Positions 1 to 10,476 of a stretch of 64,000 nt of DNA are shown here, piece after piece. Source of the stretch: Micropterix aruncella. Its lineage: Eukaryota; Arthropoda; Insecta; Lepidoptera; Micropterigidae. The translations under genes were made by a program, and so were the position numbers. The notes under the pieces were generated by a model. The model was not told where the DNA came from. It was given only the letters and a program-made list of their open reading frames with translations, and ran no database searches. The stretch is taken from contig OX155978.1 in the NCBI GenBank assembly GCA_944548615.1, positions 3,269,595 to 3,333,594 on the forward strand. Direction: 5' to 3'. The first letter of the stretch is position 1; every line of letters begins with the position of its first letter.

Positions 1-131
1 TACTCACACTAATGCAATGTCACTATACAGTGTGTAAGCTTGACCGCGAGCGAGAGAGACGGAAAGACTTTTTATGATGCGCATCAAGTGAAAGTCACGT
101 CGCGCGTCACGACATTGCATTAGTGTGAGTA
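1..131. mobile_element. Miniature inverted-repeat element
   Basis: The first 21 bases (TACTCACACTAATGCAATGTC) are repeated perfectly inverted at 111-131, enclosing about 90 unrelated bases. This is the layout of a short non-autonomous DNA transposon. The left target-site flank lies outside the window, so a target duplication cannot be tested. Confidence 0.65.
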
Positions 132-159
132 CTGTGAACGTGCCAGCTCTTATCGCGTG

Positions 160-400
160 ACCTGTATGTGAAAACAATATATGACAAAACATCGGACTTT
201 AAGGGAACTATAAAAAAGTCGACGACAGCATATAGCTACCTTTTATATTTAAGCTACAATAACTACTTTTATGCCTCAAAAAAAAATAAGTTAGCAGTAT
301 TTGGTTGAAGACATTAGCAATAGATTAAAAATCTTTATCAAAATAAATTAATCCATTATCACGAGCGTTAAATATATATATAATTATCCGTATACTGTTA
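160..400 (+). repeat. Helitron-type repeat, uninterrupted copy
   Basis: This matches 4829-4923 joined to 5557-5680, and also about 28735-28930. The shared text includes AAAACAATATATGA, CATCGG, a TCAGCGGC/TCGACGAC block and ATCAAAATAAATTAATCCA. It lacks the 620-bp insertion seen at 4924-5543, so it serves as an empty-site paralog. The 5' end of the repeat is missing here. Confidence 0.6.
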
Positions 401-510
401 ATGTTTAGGTGGTGTAGTTATAGAGATATCATTAAATTAGTAACGGGTGTCGAGGAACAAAACGCGTAGGTACGTCTACGATATAGGTAGCATGCATCTG
501 AGATATAGGG

Positions 511-625
511 ACGTCTTGCACTATATATCTAAAGGTAGCGTCCAAAAAGGCAAACAAACGCCACCCTACTTAAATTAACAAACCGATTCGCGACTTTACG
601 CTAAGCGAAGCCGCTGGCAACAGAT
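511..625 (+). repeat. Dispersed repeat, copy 1 (pair at 46237-46365)
   Basis: It contains TTGCACTATATATCTAAAGG, then AAAAAGGCAAA, then GCGAAGCCGC.GGCAACAG. The reverse complement of 46237-46365 gives the same order with scattered differences. The terminal GAAGCCGC.GGCAACAG resembles ends of lepidopteran Helitron or LINE repeats. The class is unproven. Confidence 0.55.
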
Positions 626-924
626 AAAAATAAACCGTTTCAGCTCAGCAGATGCAAAGGTAATACTGAAAGGCATGTGTTTGCATTCCAATATACCTAA
701 TTTAAAAAAGTGCAGTATTTTGTGACGAGCGCCTTCCCGACTCACACGCGAACCTTTTACTTTTCACATTTCTCTAGGTGTAACATAAATTATGGTGCCA
801 ATTCGTTATTTCTACATGCCATACGATGTAGGCTTTAACGATATTTACTTTTTAGACTACGGCATCAGTTGGGACTTTGTTAATTAAGGAGATCCATAAG
901 AAAAAATGAATATCAAATCAACTA

Positions 925-1400
925 GAGCTGTCAACTGCAACGGGCGAACCCGTCACCTCATGAAATTTTAACGAAATTTATCGTTCTGTCTCCCATGACG
1001 TTCGCGCAAAAGACTTATGACGAAAAACAATCCACAGTCTAGCTACGTCACCTGCCCGTCAGAGGCCAGCGCCTGACGCCGAGGCACCGGGAAAGGTACC
1101 CAGCGGGCAGATTTGCCTCGTGACTACCAGTTTGAAATAAACCTTCTCTATCTCTATCTCCGTCTGGAATAATCCTTCAGGATACCTCCTACCTCCTGAC
1201 TGGTTACAGGATCAAGGTCGCTTGCGCAGACCTCTCCCTTATGCATCGGTGATACGGTGTCAACCGAATCTATCGCTGACCACGGCGGATTAGGGTAGCC
1301 GATGGTCGTTTCAAGAGCAGTCGCAGTAGGGTCAAAAACTACCCCCGCTCTATAGGAAACAGTACTGTTTTCAGACTTCCCCGACTGTTAGTCATAGTAT
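925..1400 (-). mobile_element. GC-rich retroposon, 5'-truncated
   Basis: Read on the minus strand it ends with the family's 3' hairpin (ACGGGTTCGCCCGT at about 939-952) and TTGACAGC. The other end stops at the block TCCCCGACTGTTAGTCATAG, so the first 200 or so bases of the full-length family are missing. No coding frame and no poly-A tract are present. Internal blocks shared with other copies include the equivalent of GGCACCGGGAAAGGT and TATAGGAAACAGTACTG. No target duplication was recognised. Confidence 0.7.
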
Positions 1401-2074
1401 ATAGTACATATCGTGCTAATAATCAATCAGAATTATTTGACAATTGTAAAATTTTATCATCATTAGTATTTTTAAACATTTTTATAACTTTTTATTACTG
1501 TCTTTAATTATAAATTATAGAAAGTAGTAATAGTAATGATAATAATAGTCAATTGCCAATAGTCGGAATAAACAAATCACAATTAACTTAATAGTCAGTA
1601 ATAGAAAGAATAAAGATAGTCAAATATTGTCAAAAACGATATTGTCAAATCCCTAATGCTATAAATTGTGGTTTTAATTATATTAATCTGTTTCTTTATT
1701 CGGACAATAAATATATTTCTATATCTATTTCTGCTTGTGAAGCAATATTGAAATTAAAATTTTTGTGTCCAGAATGCAGACAAAATAAATATTTTTTATT
1801 TGCGATCTGGACGCAACACCTTGTCTAGGAAGATTATGATTAAATTGTGTTATAACCGTGTCTAAATTGAATTATCGATATAAGCGTCATAACGATTCTC
1901 GCACCGCTCCATCATTTGACCGACAATTTAATCAAACACCATGCTGCAAACATCCTCCCCTCGGATACCGCCTCTCCCTTTTCTAGAGGGAGGTGGGGCC
2001 TCCAAACAAATTGCATTAACATATAAACGAGGCTTAAAGACTCCCCTTATAACGCAGTAACCGGTGTAAAGGTA
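1401..2074. other. AT-rich stretch without a recognisable gene
   Basis: Low-complexity AT-rich sequence with local ATAGTAATGATAAT runs. The end (about 1920-2070) is more GC-rich. No reading frame or repeat family was identified. Confidence 0.4.
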
Positions 2075-2290
2075 CCCCCTTCTTCGGGCGCCGCAACACA
2101 TTCGCGGGAGGTAGTTTAAATTAATAATGTCGAATCACGACTTGAGAAGTGGGTCAAGGTGTTGCGCGCTCGCGATCTTGCATACTAGAGATTGTATTAT
2201 GCGGCGGTACTTGTGGGTTTAGCGAGAAGGAGTCAGATTTCAAAGTTCAAAGTTTATTACTATTCAAAAAACCCCGAAAAGGAATAGAAC
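2075..2290 (+). repeat. Direct repeat, copy 1 (copy 2 at 3768-3972)
   Basis: Both copies run CCCCCTTCTTC.GGCGCCGCA, then TTTAAATTAATA.TGTC, AATCACGACTTGAGAA.TGGG and TTGCGCGCTCGCGATCTT, and end in an AAAACCCC.AAAGG block. The frame at 2149-2358 is an accident of the repeat. The element class is unknown. Confidence 0.6.
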
Positions 2291-2394
2291 TTAAAATAGT
2301 GGTTTATCGGCTAAGGGCAGAGTTAGGCCAAGCGCCAACAAATGGCGTTAATACTTGATTAACCTTTTGAGTAGCAGCCTAATTTCATGGCAGA

Positions 2395-3340
2395 CCGCGG
2401 CAATTTATTAGAATTTCTTGCAATATCGCCGTGCTCGACCAAAAAAAGAATAACTATACAATGATCGCATTGAAATTTCTTATGTAGAATATTGAAATCT
2501 CATTTTGTAAAACAATTAGATATATAAGAATAAATATGAGAAAATCGAAAAAGTGGAAAAACTCGGCATTTCTAACTTGTACTTGTCTTACGGAAAAATA
2601 CGGAACCATATTTAGAAATTGTAAATACTATCGTGATCTTTATTAGATTCGCTATCAAAGGTAATATTTCGTTTTGCTTATTTATTTACAAAAATATTTA
2701 GATATTAGCTCATAAAAACCAATATTTTTTTTAATGATTTCTCGAAAAAAATCTCGAATAACATAACCTCATTAATTTACAAATACACCGAAAACTTCAT
2801 ATCGAAAAACAAAATAATATGTATTTTGTCGACGAATTAGGCAAATATTTTGCATTTTTAGAGTTGTTTATCGCAAAAAGCTCAATAATTATTAATGACG
2901 CCATAGCGCCGCACCCAATTTTTCAACTCAAAGAAACAGGTAAAATTGGAATAAAATGTACATAAAATCACTAAATTTGGTTGATAAAGTGTTTTAGAAT
3001 CAAATTTACTTACATATCTATTCAAATTCCAACTGAAAACACTAAAAAAACATAAAAAAACCTAACGACCCGATGTCTGGCAACGGCGACCAACCAGCGA
3101 TGTTTGACAATGGAATTTTACCATAAATAACCGTTAATATGACGCGCGAAATTATTCTAGCGGCCGTCTATGTATCTGTGGTAATAATGAGATAGGTATG
3201 GATTTTAAGATGCGTTCGAATAAGAAAATAATATTACTGTGCGCTCCGGGAGCAAGCCGCCGCTATTGGTCGTTACATAGTCAACGGTGTTCTGATGTGC
3301 AACCAAATTCGGTCGTTACGTAGATGATTTTGTATTGAAA
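2395..3340 (+). repeat. Dispersed repeat about 0.95 kb (relatives at 10880-11420 and 6730-6900)
   Basis: The blocks GAAAAAGTGGAAAAAC and GCATTTCTAACTTGTACTTG, and the end block CGCTCCGGGAGCAAGCCGCC plus TCAACGGTGTTCTGATGTGC, recur at 10880-11420, where the middle (about 2750-3090) is deleted. The middle block is present inverted at 6730-6900. No coding frame was found. It is probably a non-autonomous DNA element or a decayed retroelement. Confidence 0.6.
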
Positions 3341-3387
3341 AGCATGTATGGCGATATGTAAATATTATTAGTATAGCTTATAAATAA

Positions 3388-3660
3388 GATATTCCAACCA
3401 ACCAGGCATCTGAGTACCAAATTTCAACCCTCTATGTACAATATTTTGAGATTGAAGTATAACTAGCGCGCCCTATGGTAAGCCGATTTCAACCACAATC
3501 TTTTCCACTCTTGTTTTGATCAAATAATGCTATTATCGGATAACGCGTTTAGGTGCTGTTGTGGAGTATTACACACACACAAAGACACACAGACACACAG
3601 TAAGACTTCAATCTGGAAAAGGTGTTAATCATGTCAGGTAGGCTCAAAATGAATATTTCC
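3388..3660 (+). repeat. Dispersed repeat ending in a CA-rich tract
   Basis: It shares the order of a TTGAAGTATAACTAGC.CGCC block, CGATTTCAA.CACAAT, GGAT.A.GCGTTTAGG, an ACACAC tract and GACTTCA.TCTGGAAA with 60045-60345. Related but more diverged text is at 27930-28130 and 59280-59410. No coding capacity was found. Confidence 0.55.
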
Positions 3661-3767
3661 GTCGTCATCTCGCTTGTTTGACGCTTTCACAATACTTTCC
3701 TTCGTGTGCCAGCAAATTCAAAAGAAACACATTAGAAAGTGTTAATAAACTGTAAAGAAGGGGTTAG

Positions 3768-4306
3768 CCCCCTTCTTCAGGCGCCGCAACACTTTCACTG
3801 GAGGAAGTTTAAATTAATAGTGTCTAATCACGACTTGAGAACTGGGTCAAGATGTTGCGCGCTCGCGATCTTACATACTAGGGATTATAATGACCGGCGG
3901 TTCTTGAGGGTTTAGCAAGGAGGAGTTCAAGTCCAAATTTCTTTTTTTTTTAGAAAACCCCAAAAGGGTATAGAACCTACAATTAATACATTGTAGAGAC
4001 TACGCCACAATGTTACGATTCATATGCACCGCCAGAATACAATCTATTTTTTTTCGCGCGCAGTATTGCCACGCGCGAAGTGGTTATTGGAGTCATGCTG
4101 GCGGCTGGAGACACTTCGTCACCCACCGTACTTGTCAGACCTTGCTCCAAGAGAGTTTTTTTCAGAATTTAGATAAATTTTTACAAGGGAAAAAAATCAA
4201 CTTCGAAGAGTCGCTGAAAAACGCCTTAAAAGTTTTATTGAGTCCTGTCCACGGGTTTTACAGCAGAGGAATTAACCCTTCAGGCCTCGGCTCCTCAGCC
4301 GATTGA
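3768..4306 (+). repeat. Direct repeat copy 2 followed by a repeat shared with 45244-45395
   Basis: The first part (to 3972) is the second copy of the 2075-2290 repeat. The rest shares GCGGCTGGAGAC, TTGGTCACCCA/TTCGTCACCCA, AGACCTTGCTC and CAGAATTTAGATA with 45244-45395. The 98-codon frame at 4010-4306 lies across this repeat; its product resembles nothing I recognise and I do not treat it as a gene. Confidence 0.5.
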
Positions 4307-4588
4307 CAAGTTGATGTCCCAAAAAATTTTTGTAAAAATTGGTAAAAAAATTGAATTATGACACTGTCTCTCCAAAACATTAATTACTGCCAAACCACTG
4401 TACCCATAATTAAAATAAAACATATTAACATAATAAAATAAAACAAATTAAATTAAAATTAAATTAAAAAGGGGCCGTCACGCTGAATCGTGTTGTGGCC
4501 GATATCGGCCAATTGGGGCCTGAGGGAAAAGAAACTTATTAACACATATTTCATATTATTGACTTGCATACCTACATACCGCAGTATA

Positions 4589-4910
4589 TCTATACTAATA
4601 TTATAAAGAAGTAATGTTTGTAAGTTTGTTTGTAGAAGGGAATCTCCAAAACCAATAATCCGATTTTAAAAATCGTTTCACTAATGAAAAGCTAGAGTGT
4701 AAAAGAGTGCTATAGGCTCTATTTTATTATAATAACTATTGGTTTTCATTATAAAATCATGATATTTGTAAATCAAGTCGCATAAAAATGAGCTTTATCG
4801 GCGTGCGCTGATGAAACAATTTGATATATGTGAAAACAATATATGAGAAAAACATCGGCCTCAAAGAGATCTATAAAAAGTCAGCGGCTGCATATATCTA
4901 ACTTTTATAT
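4589..4910 (+). mobile_element. Non-autonomous Helitron-type repeat, part before a PLE insertion
   Basis: It starts TCTATACTAATATTATAAAG, a typical lepidopteran Helitron 5' start, and a near-identical start occurs at 28507. The repeat continues after the PLE insertion at 5557-5680. A 3' CTAG end was not located with confidence, so the total extent is approximate. Confidence 0.6.
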
Positions 4911-4923
4911 TAAGGCTACCATA

Positions 4924-5543
4924 TAAAATCGAAGACTATCGCGGTTGTTTGACATTATAAATAGGATAGAAAACGAATTTACCGCGTGAAATTTGTAGGA
5001 CCCGACGTTTCGGTGACGTTGCAGCCGCCGTTGTCTAGGGTAGACTGAAGAGCTGTCAGTCCGTTGTTTTGCGGGTAGGCCGCAAACCGCTGCCGCCACT
5101 GCGTAGGTTATAACGGTGGTGGGGGGCCGGGCTCGGAGCGCGGGAATTTTTAAAATCCGTCTTGCACACAACACTCACTGTATCCTGTTTTACGTCTTTG
5201 CGTTCGGCGTTCGGCGGCGGGAACATTTTAAGAAGAGGGTTCCACGTAGAAGAGAGTTTGTAGCCGTCATCTCTATTGAAGTTCGGAGTTCTTCTTATTT
5301 CAATGGCTTCCCGGATCAAGCGAGGAAAGTAGAATTGTTCCTTGGAACAATTCTACCCGTAGAATTGAGCCCGGCCCCCCACCACCGTTATAACCTACGC
5401 AGTGGCGGCAGCGGTTTGCGGCCTACCCGCAAAACAACGGACTGACAGCTCTTCAGTCTACCCTAGACAACGGCGGCTGCAACGTCACCGAAACGTCGGG
5501 TCCTACAAATTTCACGCGGTAAATTCGTTTTCTATCCTATTTA
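4924..5543 (-). mobile_element. Fold-back Penelope-like element (PLE) with 13-bp target duplication
   Basis: Two arms of about 175 bp, 4957-5135 and 5369-5543, are nearly perfect inverted copies of the PLE terminal repeat (pseudo-LTR). Between them, on the minus strand, lie the last codons of a GIY-YIG-type PLE protein (frame 5056-5319; compare residues FYFPRMIREAIEIRRTPN at 37794-38564). A one-sided 33-bp tail containing GAAGACTATCGCGGTTG is at the left end. The unit is flanked by TAAGGCTACCATA at 4911-4923 and 5544-5556. PLEs with inverted terminal repeats and variable target duplications are known. The coding part is only the C-terminal end, so the copy is non-autonomous. Confidence 0.85.
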
Positions 5544-5701
5544 TAAGGCTACCATAACTGCTTTTAAGTTTCAAAAGAATAAGAAAAATAAGTAGGCAGT
5601 GTTTGTTGAAAACATTAGCAATAAAATAAAAATCCCTATCAAAATAAATTAATCCACTGCCACGGGTGGTTAATAAAGATAAAATTAGCCTTGTATTGTA
5701 A

Positions 5702-6036
5702 GTTTGAATATTTTAGATTTTGTTTATATTACATAGTGTAATTAATTTGTGAAATTAGGTCTAACCGAACACAAAAACGACTACTACGCAAATACTATCT
5801 GGCGTATTATTATGAAATCTGCAGCATTTTAAAGATAATTTAATTATCTATCTTCTTATCTACGATTTTTTTTGAATAATCCGGTTTTTTGCTTTATCGA
5901 ATAAAAAATTCGTGCGCGGCGCTCTATCGGAAGACGTTTAAATTATTCGGAATCATTTGATTCCGCAGCCGCAAATGATTCGGAATAATTTCAACGTTTT
6001 CCGATAGAGCGCAGTTATCTGATATCAGAAAAAATA
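5702..6036 (-). mobile_element. Partial element of the GTGTGGCACTCGG family
   Basis: This is an inverted partner of 6137-6463 (about 325 bp each, 108 bp between), together making a long palindrome. It stops at CAGAAAAAATA, where the next, opposite copy begins. It carries the family's internal hairpin at 5920-6012. Confidence 0.75.
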
Positions 6037-6037
6037 C

Positions 6038-6722
6038 GTGTGGCACTCGGGGACTGCCGCGGTAAAGCTATTGCATAGCATTTTTAACAACTTATGCAAT
6101 TATAATTATTTATTTATTTTATTTATTTTATTATTTCTGATATCAGATAACTGCGCTCTATCGGTAAACGTTGAAATTATTCCAATCATTTGCGGCTGCG
6201 AAAGCAAGTGATTCGGAATAATTTAAACGTCTTCCAACAGGGCGCCGCACGCGAATTTTTTATTCGATAATGCAAAAAAAACCGGATTATTCGAAAAAAA
6301 TCGTAGATAAAAAGATAGATAATTAAATTGTCTTTAAAATGGTGCAGGTTTCATAATAATACGCCAGATAGTATTTGCGTAGTAGTCTTTTTTGTGTTCA
6401 GTTAGACCTAATTTCACAAATTAATTACACTATGTAATATAAACAAAATCTAAAATATTCAAAGCTAAGAATATTAGGAAAATATTCTTGTTTAAGATAT
6501 ATTTTTTTCGAATCGTAAGCAGTACTCGTTTAGACGTAACTATCAGTTTAAAATCATTAATTTTCGTTAAGAAATTTCTTCATTCGGTCGCCGCGCTGGC
6601 CTAAGGCCCGCGATAAAAGCTATGCAATAGCTTAAAAATAAAATAAATAAATAATTATAATTGCATTAGTTGTTAAAAATGCTATGCAATAGCTTTACCG
6701 CGGCAGTCCCCGAGTGCCACAC
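6038..6722 (+). mobile_element. Full-length member of the GTGTGGCACTCGG TIR family
   Basis: It starts GTGTGGCACTCGGGGACTGC at 6038 and ends with the inverted copy at 6722. The terminal repeats extend about 80 bp through GGTAAAGCTATTGCATAGCA and an AT-rich stretch. The interior has the shared blocks CTGATATCAG, TTCGTGCGC-type and GCGCTGGCCTA. No transposase frame is present, so it is non-autonomous. The superfamily cannot be assigned: its termini do not match the start sequences I know, and no clear target duplication was seen. Confidence 0.7.
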
Positions 6723-6729
6723 CTATTAT

Positions 6730-6900
6730 TTTTTTTTAGTTGAAAAATTGAGTGCGGTTTATCGCTATGACGTTATTACTAATTATTGAGTTTGTTTTTT
6801 CGATAAATAACTCTAAAAATGCAAAATGTCTGCCTAGTTTTGTTTTTCGCTGAAATATATGAAGTTTTCGGCGTATTTGTAAATTAATGTGTAGTAGATT
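6730..6900 (-). repeat. Inverted fragment of the 2395-3340 repeat family
   Basis: Reverse complement of about 2760-2935: AGTTGAAAAATTGAGTGCGG, AATTATTGAGT and ATGAAGTTTTCGGCGTATTT. Confidence 0.6.
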
Positions 6901-7239
6901 TTTCGATAAGCCATTTCTTCAGTCTTGTGGCATACCCTTTGCATATATCATAGAAGTTCAGGAAATTTAACTATCCGAAGTTAACGTAAATATTAAAATA
7001 TAGAGACGTAATAGACAAAAGGTAAAATATGGAGAACTAACGACTCGAACGATATACCGAACCCAAAAAAAACTTGCGACTTCGCAACGATTATGTCAGA
7101 AGAGTTGTCAATACGTGGAATTGCCAATCAGCTACGACCCTGCGGGTGACGTGTGGCTGATGGGGGTGATGACGGGGGAGGGAATGGGGGTGATGTGGGG
7201 GGTCGATTCAGGGCGTGCTGTTCACCCCCACCCGCCAAA

Positions 7240-7451
7240 TGGAGGAGTAGAAGAGCGCTTAATGTTCGTAAAGCAGCGGGAAGTCCGTCACTTAGGAGCT
7301 CGGGATCGTTTTCAATTAAGAGTACGATGCGGAGCGGCGCTGAGCGCGATATAATCGCGAAAACGTCATAAAGAACCTTGGCGATGGCATGCGGAACAAA
7401 GGTGTGGAAGGTGGCATACTTTTCCATATCGAGGATGGTGAAGTGCTCTCT
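7240..7451 (-). CDS. Candidate host-gene exon, product unknown
   Basis: On the minus strand the text CTAAAC (possible branch point), a pyrimidine-rich run and TTGCAG end at 7452. This is followed by an open frame starting REHFTILDMEKYATFHTF and continuing through PHAIAKVLYDVFA and PLRIVLLIENDPELL to a leucine-rich stretch LSALLLLHL. Codon composition is GC-rich with many synonymous C/G endings, unlike the surrounding AT-rich repeats, and the sequence is not repeated elsewhere in the window. The frame runs on to 7128, but that part is proline- and serine-rich with poly-C. A donor such as GGG/GTGAAC near 7238 would end the exon before it. I do not recognise the protein family with certainty. 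The helical, hydrophobic and acidic pattern reads like conserved protein rather than noise. Neighbouring exons are not seen in the window. Confidence 0.5.
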
Positions 7452-7613
7452 CTGCAAGAGACCATCATATGAGAAAAATCAAGTTTAGAGAAATTCTTAA
7501 TCGAAGTTGTTTATGTAATTAAATAAAACAGTATTTAATATTCATAGTTTTATATCGCTGTGTTTGTGTTATTATACTTTTTTAATTCGATTACTTTCAA
7601 AAGTATATTATAA

Positions 7614-7995
7614 CTAGTGGTTTACTCGGCGTTGCCCGTGTTATATCCGTTCTCAAATACCTACGTATACCAATTTTAATCGGGTAACCGCTCGAAAGCA
7701 AGCCTTCGCGCGCATAAAACCGCGCCGCATCTTCTTGGTCGATTTTGTAAATAAATACTGACAAAGTCGTTTTTTCATGAATTTCATCTTGTTACCTAGT
7801 AATTAATATTGTTAGTCATGTATATAATATATTTAAATAACACGTATAGGCGCCGGCCGAAGCGGTTTACATGCGGATATGTCAAACGAAGCAAAGTGCC
7901 TATAGGCACTGTTGGCGTCCGACGGGTTAAACAGTATAGGTATATACGTTGATGTACTGCGGCATCTAGTGGCGAGTAACAACAAAGTGAATTAT
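7614..7995 (-). repeat. Helitron-like repeat (relative at 19743-20010)
   Basis: CTAG at 7614-7617 is followed by TGGT, CGGCGTTGCCCGTGTTATA and TCAAATACCTACGTATAC. The same order is at 19743. Read on the minus strand this would be a Helitron 3' terminus ending in CTAG. Further in, GTTGATGT.CTG and CATCTAGTGG recur in both copies. Confidence 0.5.
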
Positions 7996-8002
7996 TATCT
8001 TT

Positions 8003-8616
8003 TTAAGCTATTGCATAGCTTTTATCGCGGGCCTAGGCCAGCGCGGCGACCGAATGAAGAAATTTCTTAACGAATATTAATGATTTTAAACTGATAATTA
8101 CGTCTAAACGAGTACAGCATACGATTCGAAAAAAATATATGTTAAACTAGAACATTTTCCTAATATTCTTAGCTTTGAATATTTTAGATTTTGTTTATAT
8201 TACATAGTGTAATTAATTTGTGAAATTAGGTCTAACAGAACAAAAAAACGACTACTACGCAAATACTATCTGGCGTATTATTATGAAACCTGCACCATTT
8301 TAAAGATAATTTAATTATCTATCTTTTTATCTACGATTTTTTTCGAATAGTGGTTTTTTCGAATAATATCCGTTTTTTTTGCTTTATCGAATAAAAATTC
8401 GTGCGCGGCGCTCTATCGGACGACGTTTAAATTATTCCGATTCATTTGCTTCCGCAGCCGCAAATGATTCGGAATAATTTCAACGTTTTCCGGTAGAGCA
8501 CAGTTATCTGATATCAGAAAAAATAAAATAAATAAAATAAATAAATAATTATAATTGCATAAGTTGTTAAAAATTGCTATGCAATAGCTTTACCGCGTCA
8601 GTCCCCGAGTGCCACA
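8003..8616 (-). mobile_element. GTGTGGCACTCGG-family element, reverse copy
   Basis: It runs from TTTTAAGCTATTGCATAGC through GCGGGCCTAGGCCAGCGCGG and the internal hairpin (8408-8500) to GTCCCCGAGTGCCACA. It lacks the extra outer AT-rich end present in 6038-6722. No coding frame was found. Confidence 0.75.
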
Positions 8617-9513
8617 AGTATTTTTTTTAATATTATTTTAGTTTATTTGGTTAACAAACAGTGTTTATACATAACAAATACAAAATATAACAATAAAACT
8701 ATGACTAATTATTTATAATTATAACTATTTAACGGCAATGTGTACAGTACATATCTCCGTTATTTTACCATATTTATATATACTGTTCTTTAGCAGTGAT
8801 TTAAAATTATAGAAAAAGAGAAAGAACAAAAACAAATGAAAATGACATTTTACGTTGAGATTATAAACAATATTAATTATCTTCTACAAAAAATATTTTT
8901 TTTTTCAAATTTACAAAACAAAAAACTTCATGTAAACTGTTTAAGCGATTAATAGTCATTATATGAAATACGGGGGACAAAGGACTGATAAGGTTTTTTA
9001 ATGGTTTTCTTAAATAGCGTATTAGATTGATCAGTTCCATATGGCGATTTCGCAACCCTTCTGACACGGCGACATGCAGGTGGCGCTGGTATTACTGACG
9101 TAAAAACTAATAGCAATTTATGTGGCCATCTATATAACATTTATTTATTTATTTAATTAATCAATTTAACAACGCATTTACAATAAATATGCATCGCTAA
9201 TATTCATATCAATATTTAATGAGTATTAAAAATTGATAAAATAAAAATAACAATTGAACACGGCTGACATGAGCATTAGCATGTAAGTGCATCTGCTGCT
9301 AAACTAAGTGCCAGGACTTGTTCCAGGGCAGCGAGCTCTCTAGATTTGTATCAACATATATTCGGCAATTTAAACAAACAAGAGAAAAAATATATAGATA
9401 TACATTACCGTCACCATTACAAATTAAAACTAATAAACAAAACCGGAAATATTAAAAAATAGAATACAGAAATGAAATACCTAATCGTGTTAAATAAAAT
9501 AAAAAAAAAGATA
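8617..9513. other. AT-rich stretch with a LINE-like 3' tail
   Basis: 8617-9130 is AT-rich with no recognised gene. At 9145-9360 a (TTTA)n start followed by AATTAATCAATTTAACAACGC and the block CATGAGCATTAGCATGTAAG resembles the 3' untranslated end of a minus-strand LINE. No coding part is attached. Confidence 0.35.
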
Positions 9514-10042
9514 CGTGTGGCACTCGGGGACTGCCGCGGTAAAGCTATTGCATAGCATTTTTAACAACTTATGCAATTATAATTAATTTTTTTTATTTTT
9601 TCTGATATCAGATAACTCGGAACTCAAATGACTCGGAATAATTTAAACGTCTTCCGATAGAGCGCCGCGCACGAATTTTTTATTCGATAAATTAAAAAAA
9701 ACGGATTATTCGAAAATCGTAGATAGAAAGATAGGTAATTAAATTATCTTTAAAATGGTGTAGGTTTCATAATAATACGCCAGATAGTGTTTGCGTAGTA
9801 GTCGTTTTTGTGTTCGGTTAGACCTAATTTCACAAATTAATTACACTATGTCATATAAACAAAATCTAAAATATTCAAAGCTAAGAATATTAGGTGAATG
9901 TTCTTGTTTAACATATATTTTTTTCGAATCGTAAGCAGTACTCGTTTAGACGTAATTATCAGTTTAAAATCATTAATTTTCGTCAAGAAATTTCTTCATT
10001 CGGTCGCCGCGCTGGCCTAGCTAGGCCCGCGATAAAAGCTAT
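9514..10042 (+). mobile_element. GTGTGGCACTCGG-family element with internal deletion
   Basis: It starts with the family terminus, keeps the first 85 bp, loses most of the internal hairpin (only its right arm remains, about 9612-9666) and continues colinear to GGCCCGCGATAAAAGCTAT. Confidence 0.75.
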
Positions 10043-10257
10043 AACCAAAATGAATGAATAACTAATAGTAATAAAAAAGTCAGCGGAAATAATAAAAATA
10101 ATAATAATAAGAATTGTCAAGGATAAAATTTAATGATTGAAACTGTCTGGGTATATTAATTTATTCATATTTTGCCGTACGTCATGTTTCAACCAGGAGT
10201 CAATTATATCTTTAAAATAAGACTTAGGCATATACATTTTTAAGACTTTGTCAAGCA

Positions 10258-10476
10258 TCCTACTACTATTATAAACGCGAAAGTTTGTAAGAATGTATGG
10301 ATGTTTGTTACTCTTTCACGCAAAAACTACTGAATGGATTTTGATGAAACTTTACAATAATATAGCTTACACATCAGAATAACACATAGGCTATAATTTA
10401 TAGAGATATATAGTTTTCTATCATCATTATCACAATTTTCCATCACCACGCGGGTGAAACCGCGGGGCGCAGCTAG
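10258..10476 (+). mobile_element. Short non-autonomous Helitron
   Basis: It begins TCCTACTACTATTATAAACG and ends GGGTGAAACCGCGGGGCGCAG followed by CTAG, with T after it. A TC start, a GC-rich region near the 3' end and a CTAG end between A/T-type flanks are Helitron hallmarks. There is no Rep/helicase coding. This is one of the cleanest Helitron copies in the window (219 bp). Confidence 0.8.
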
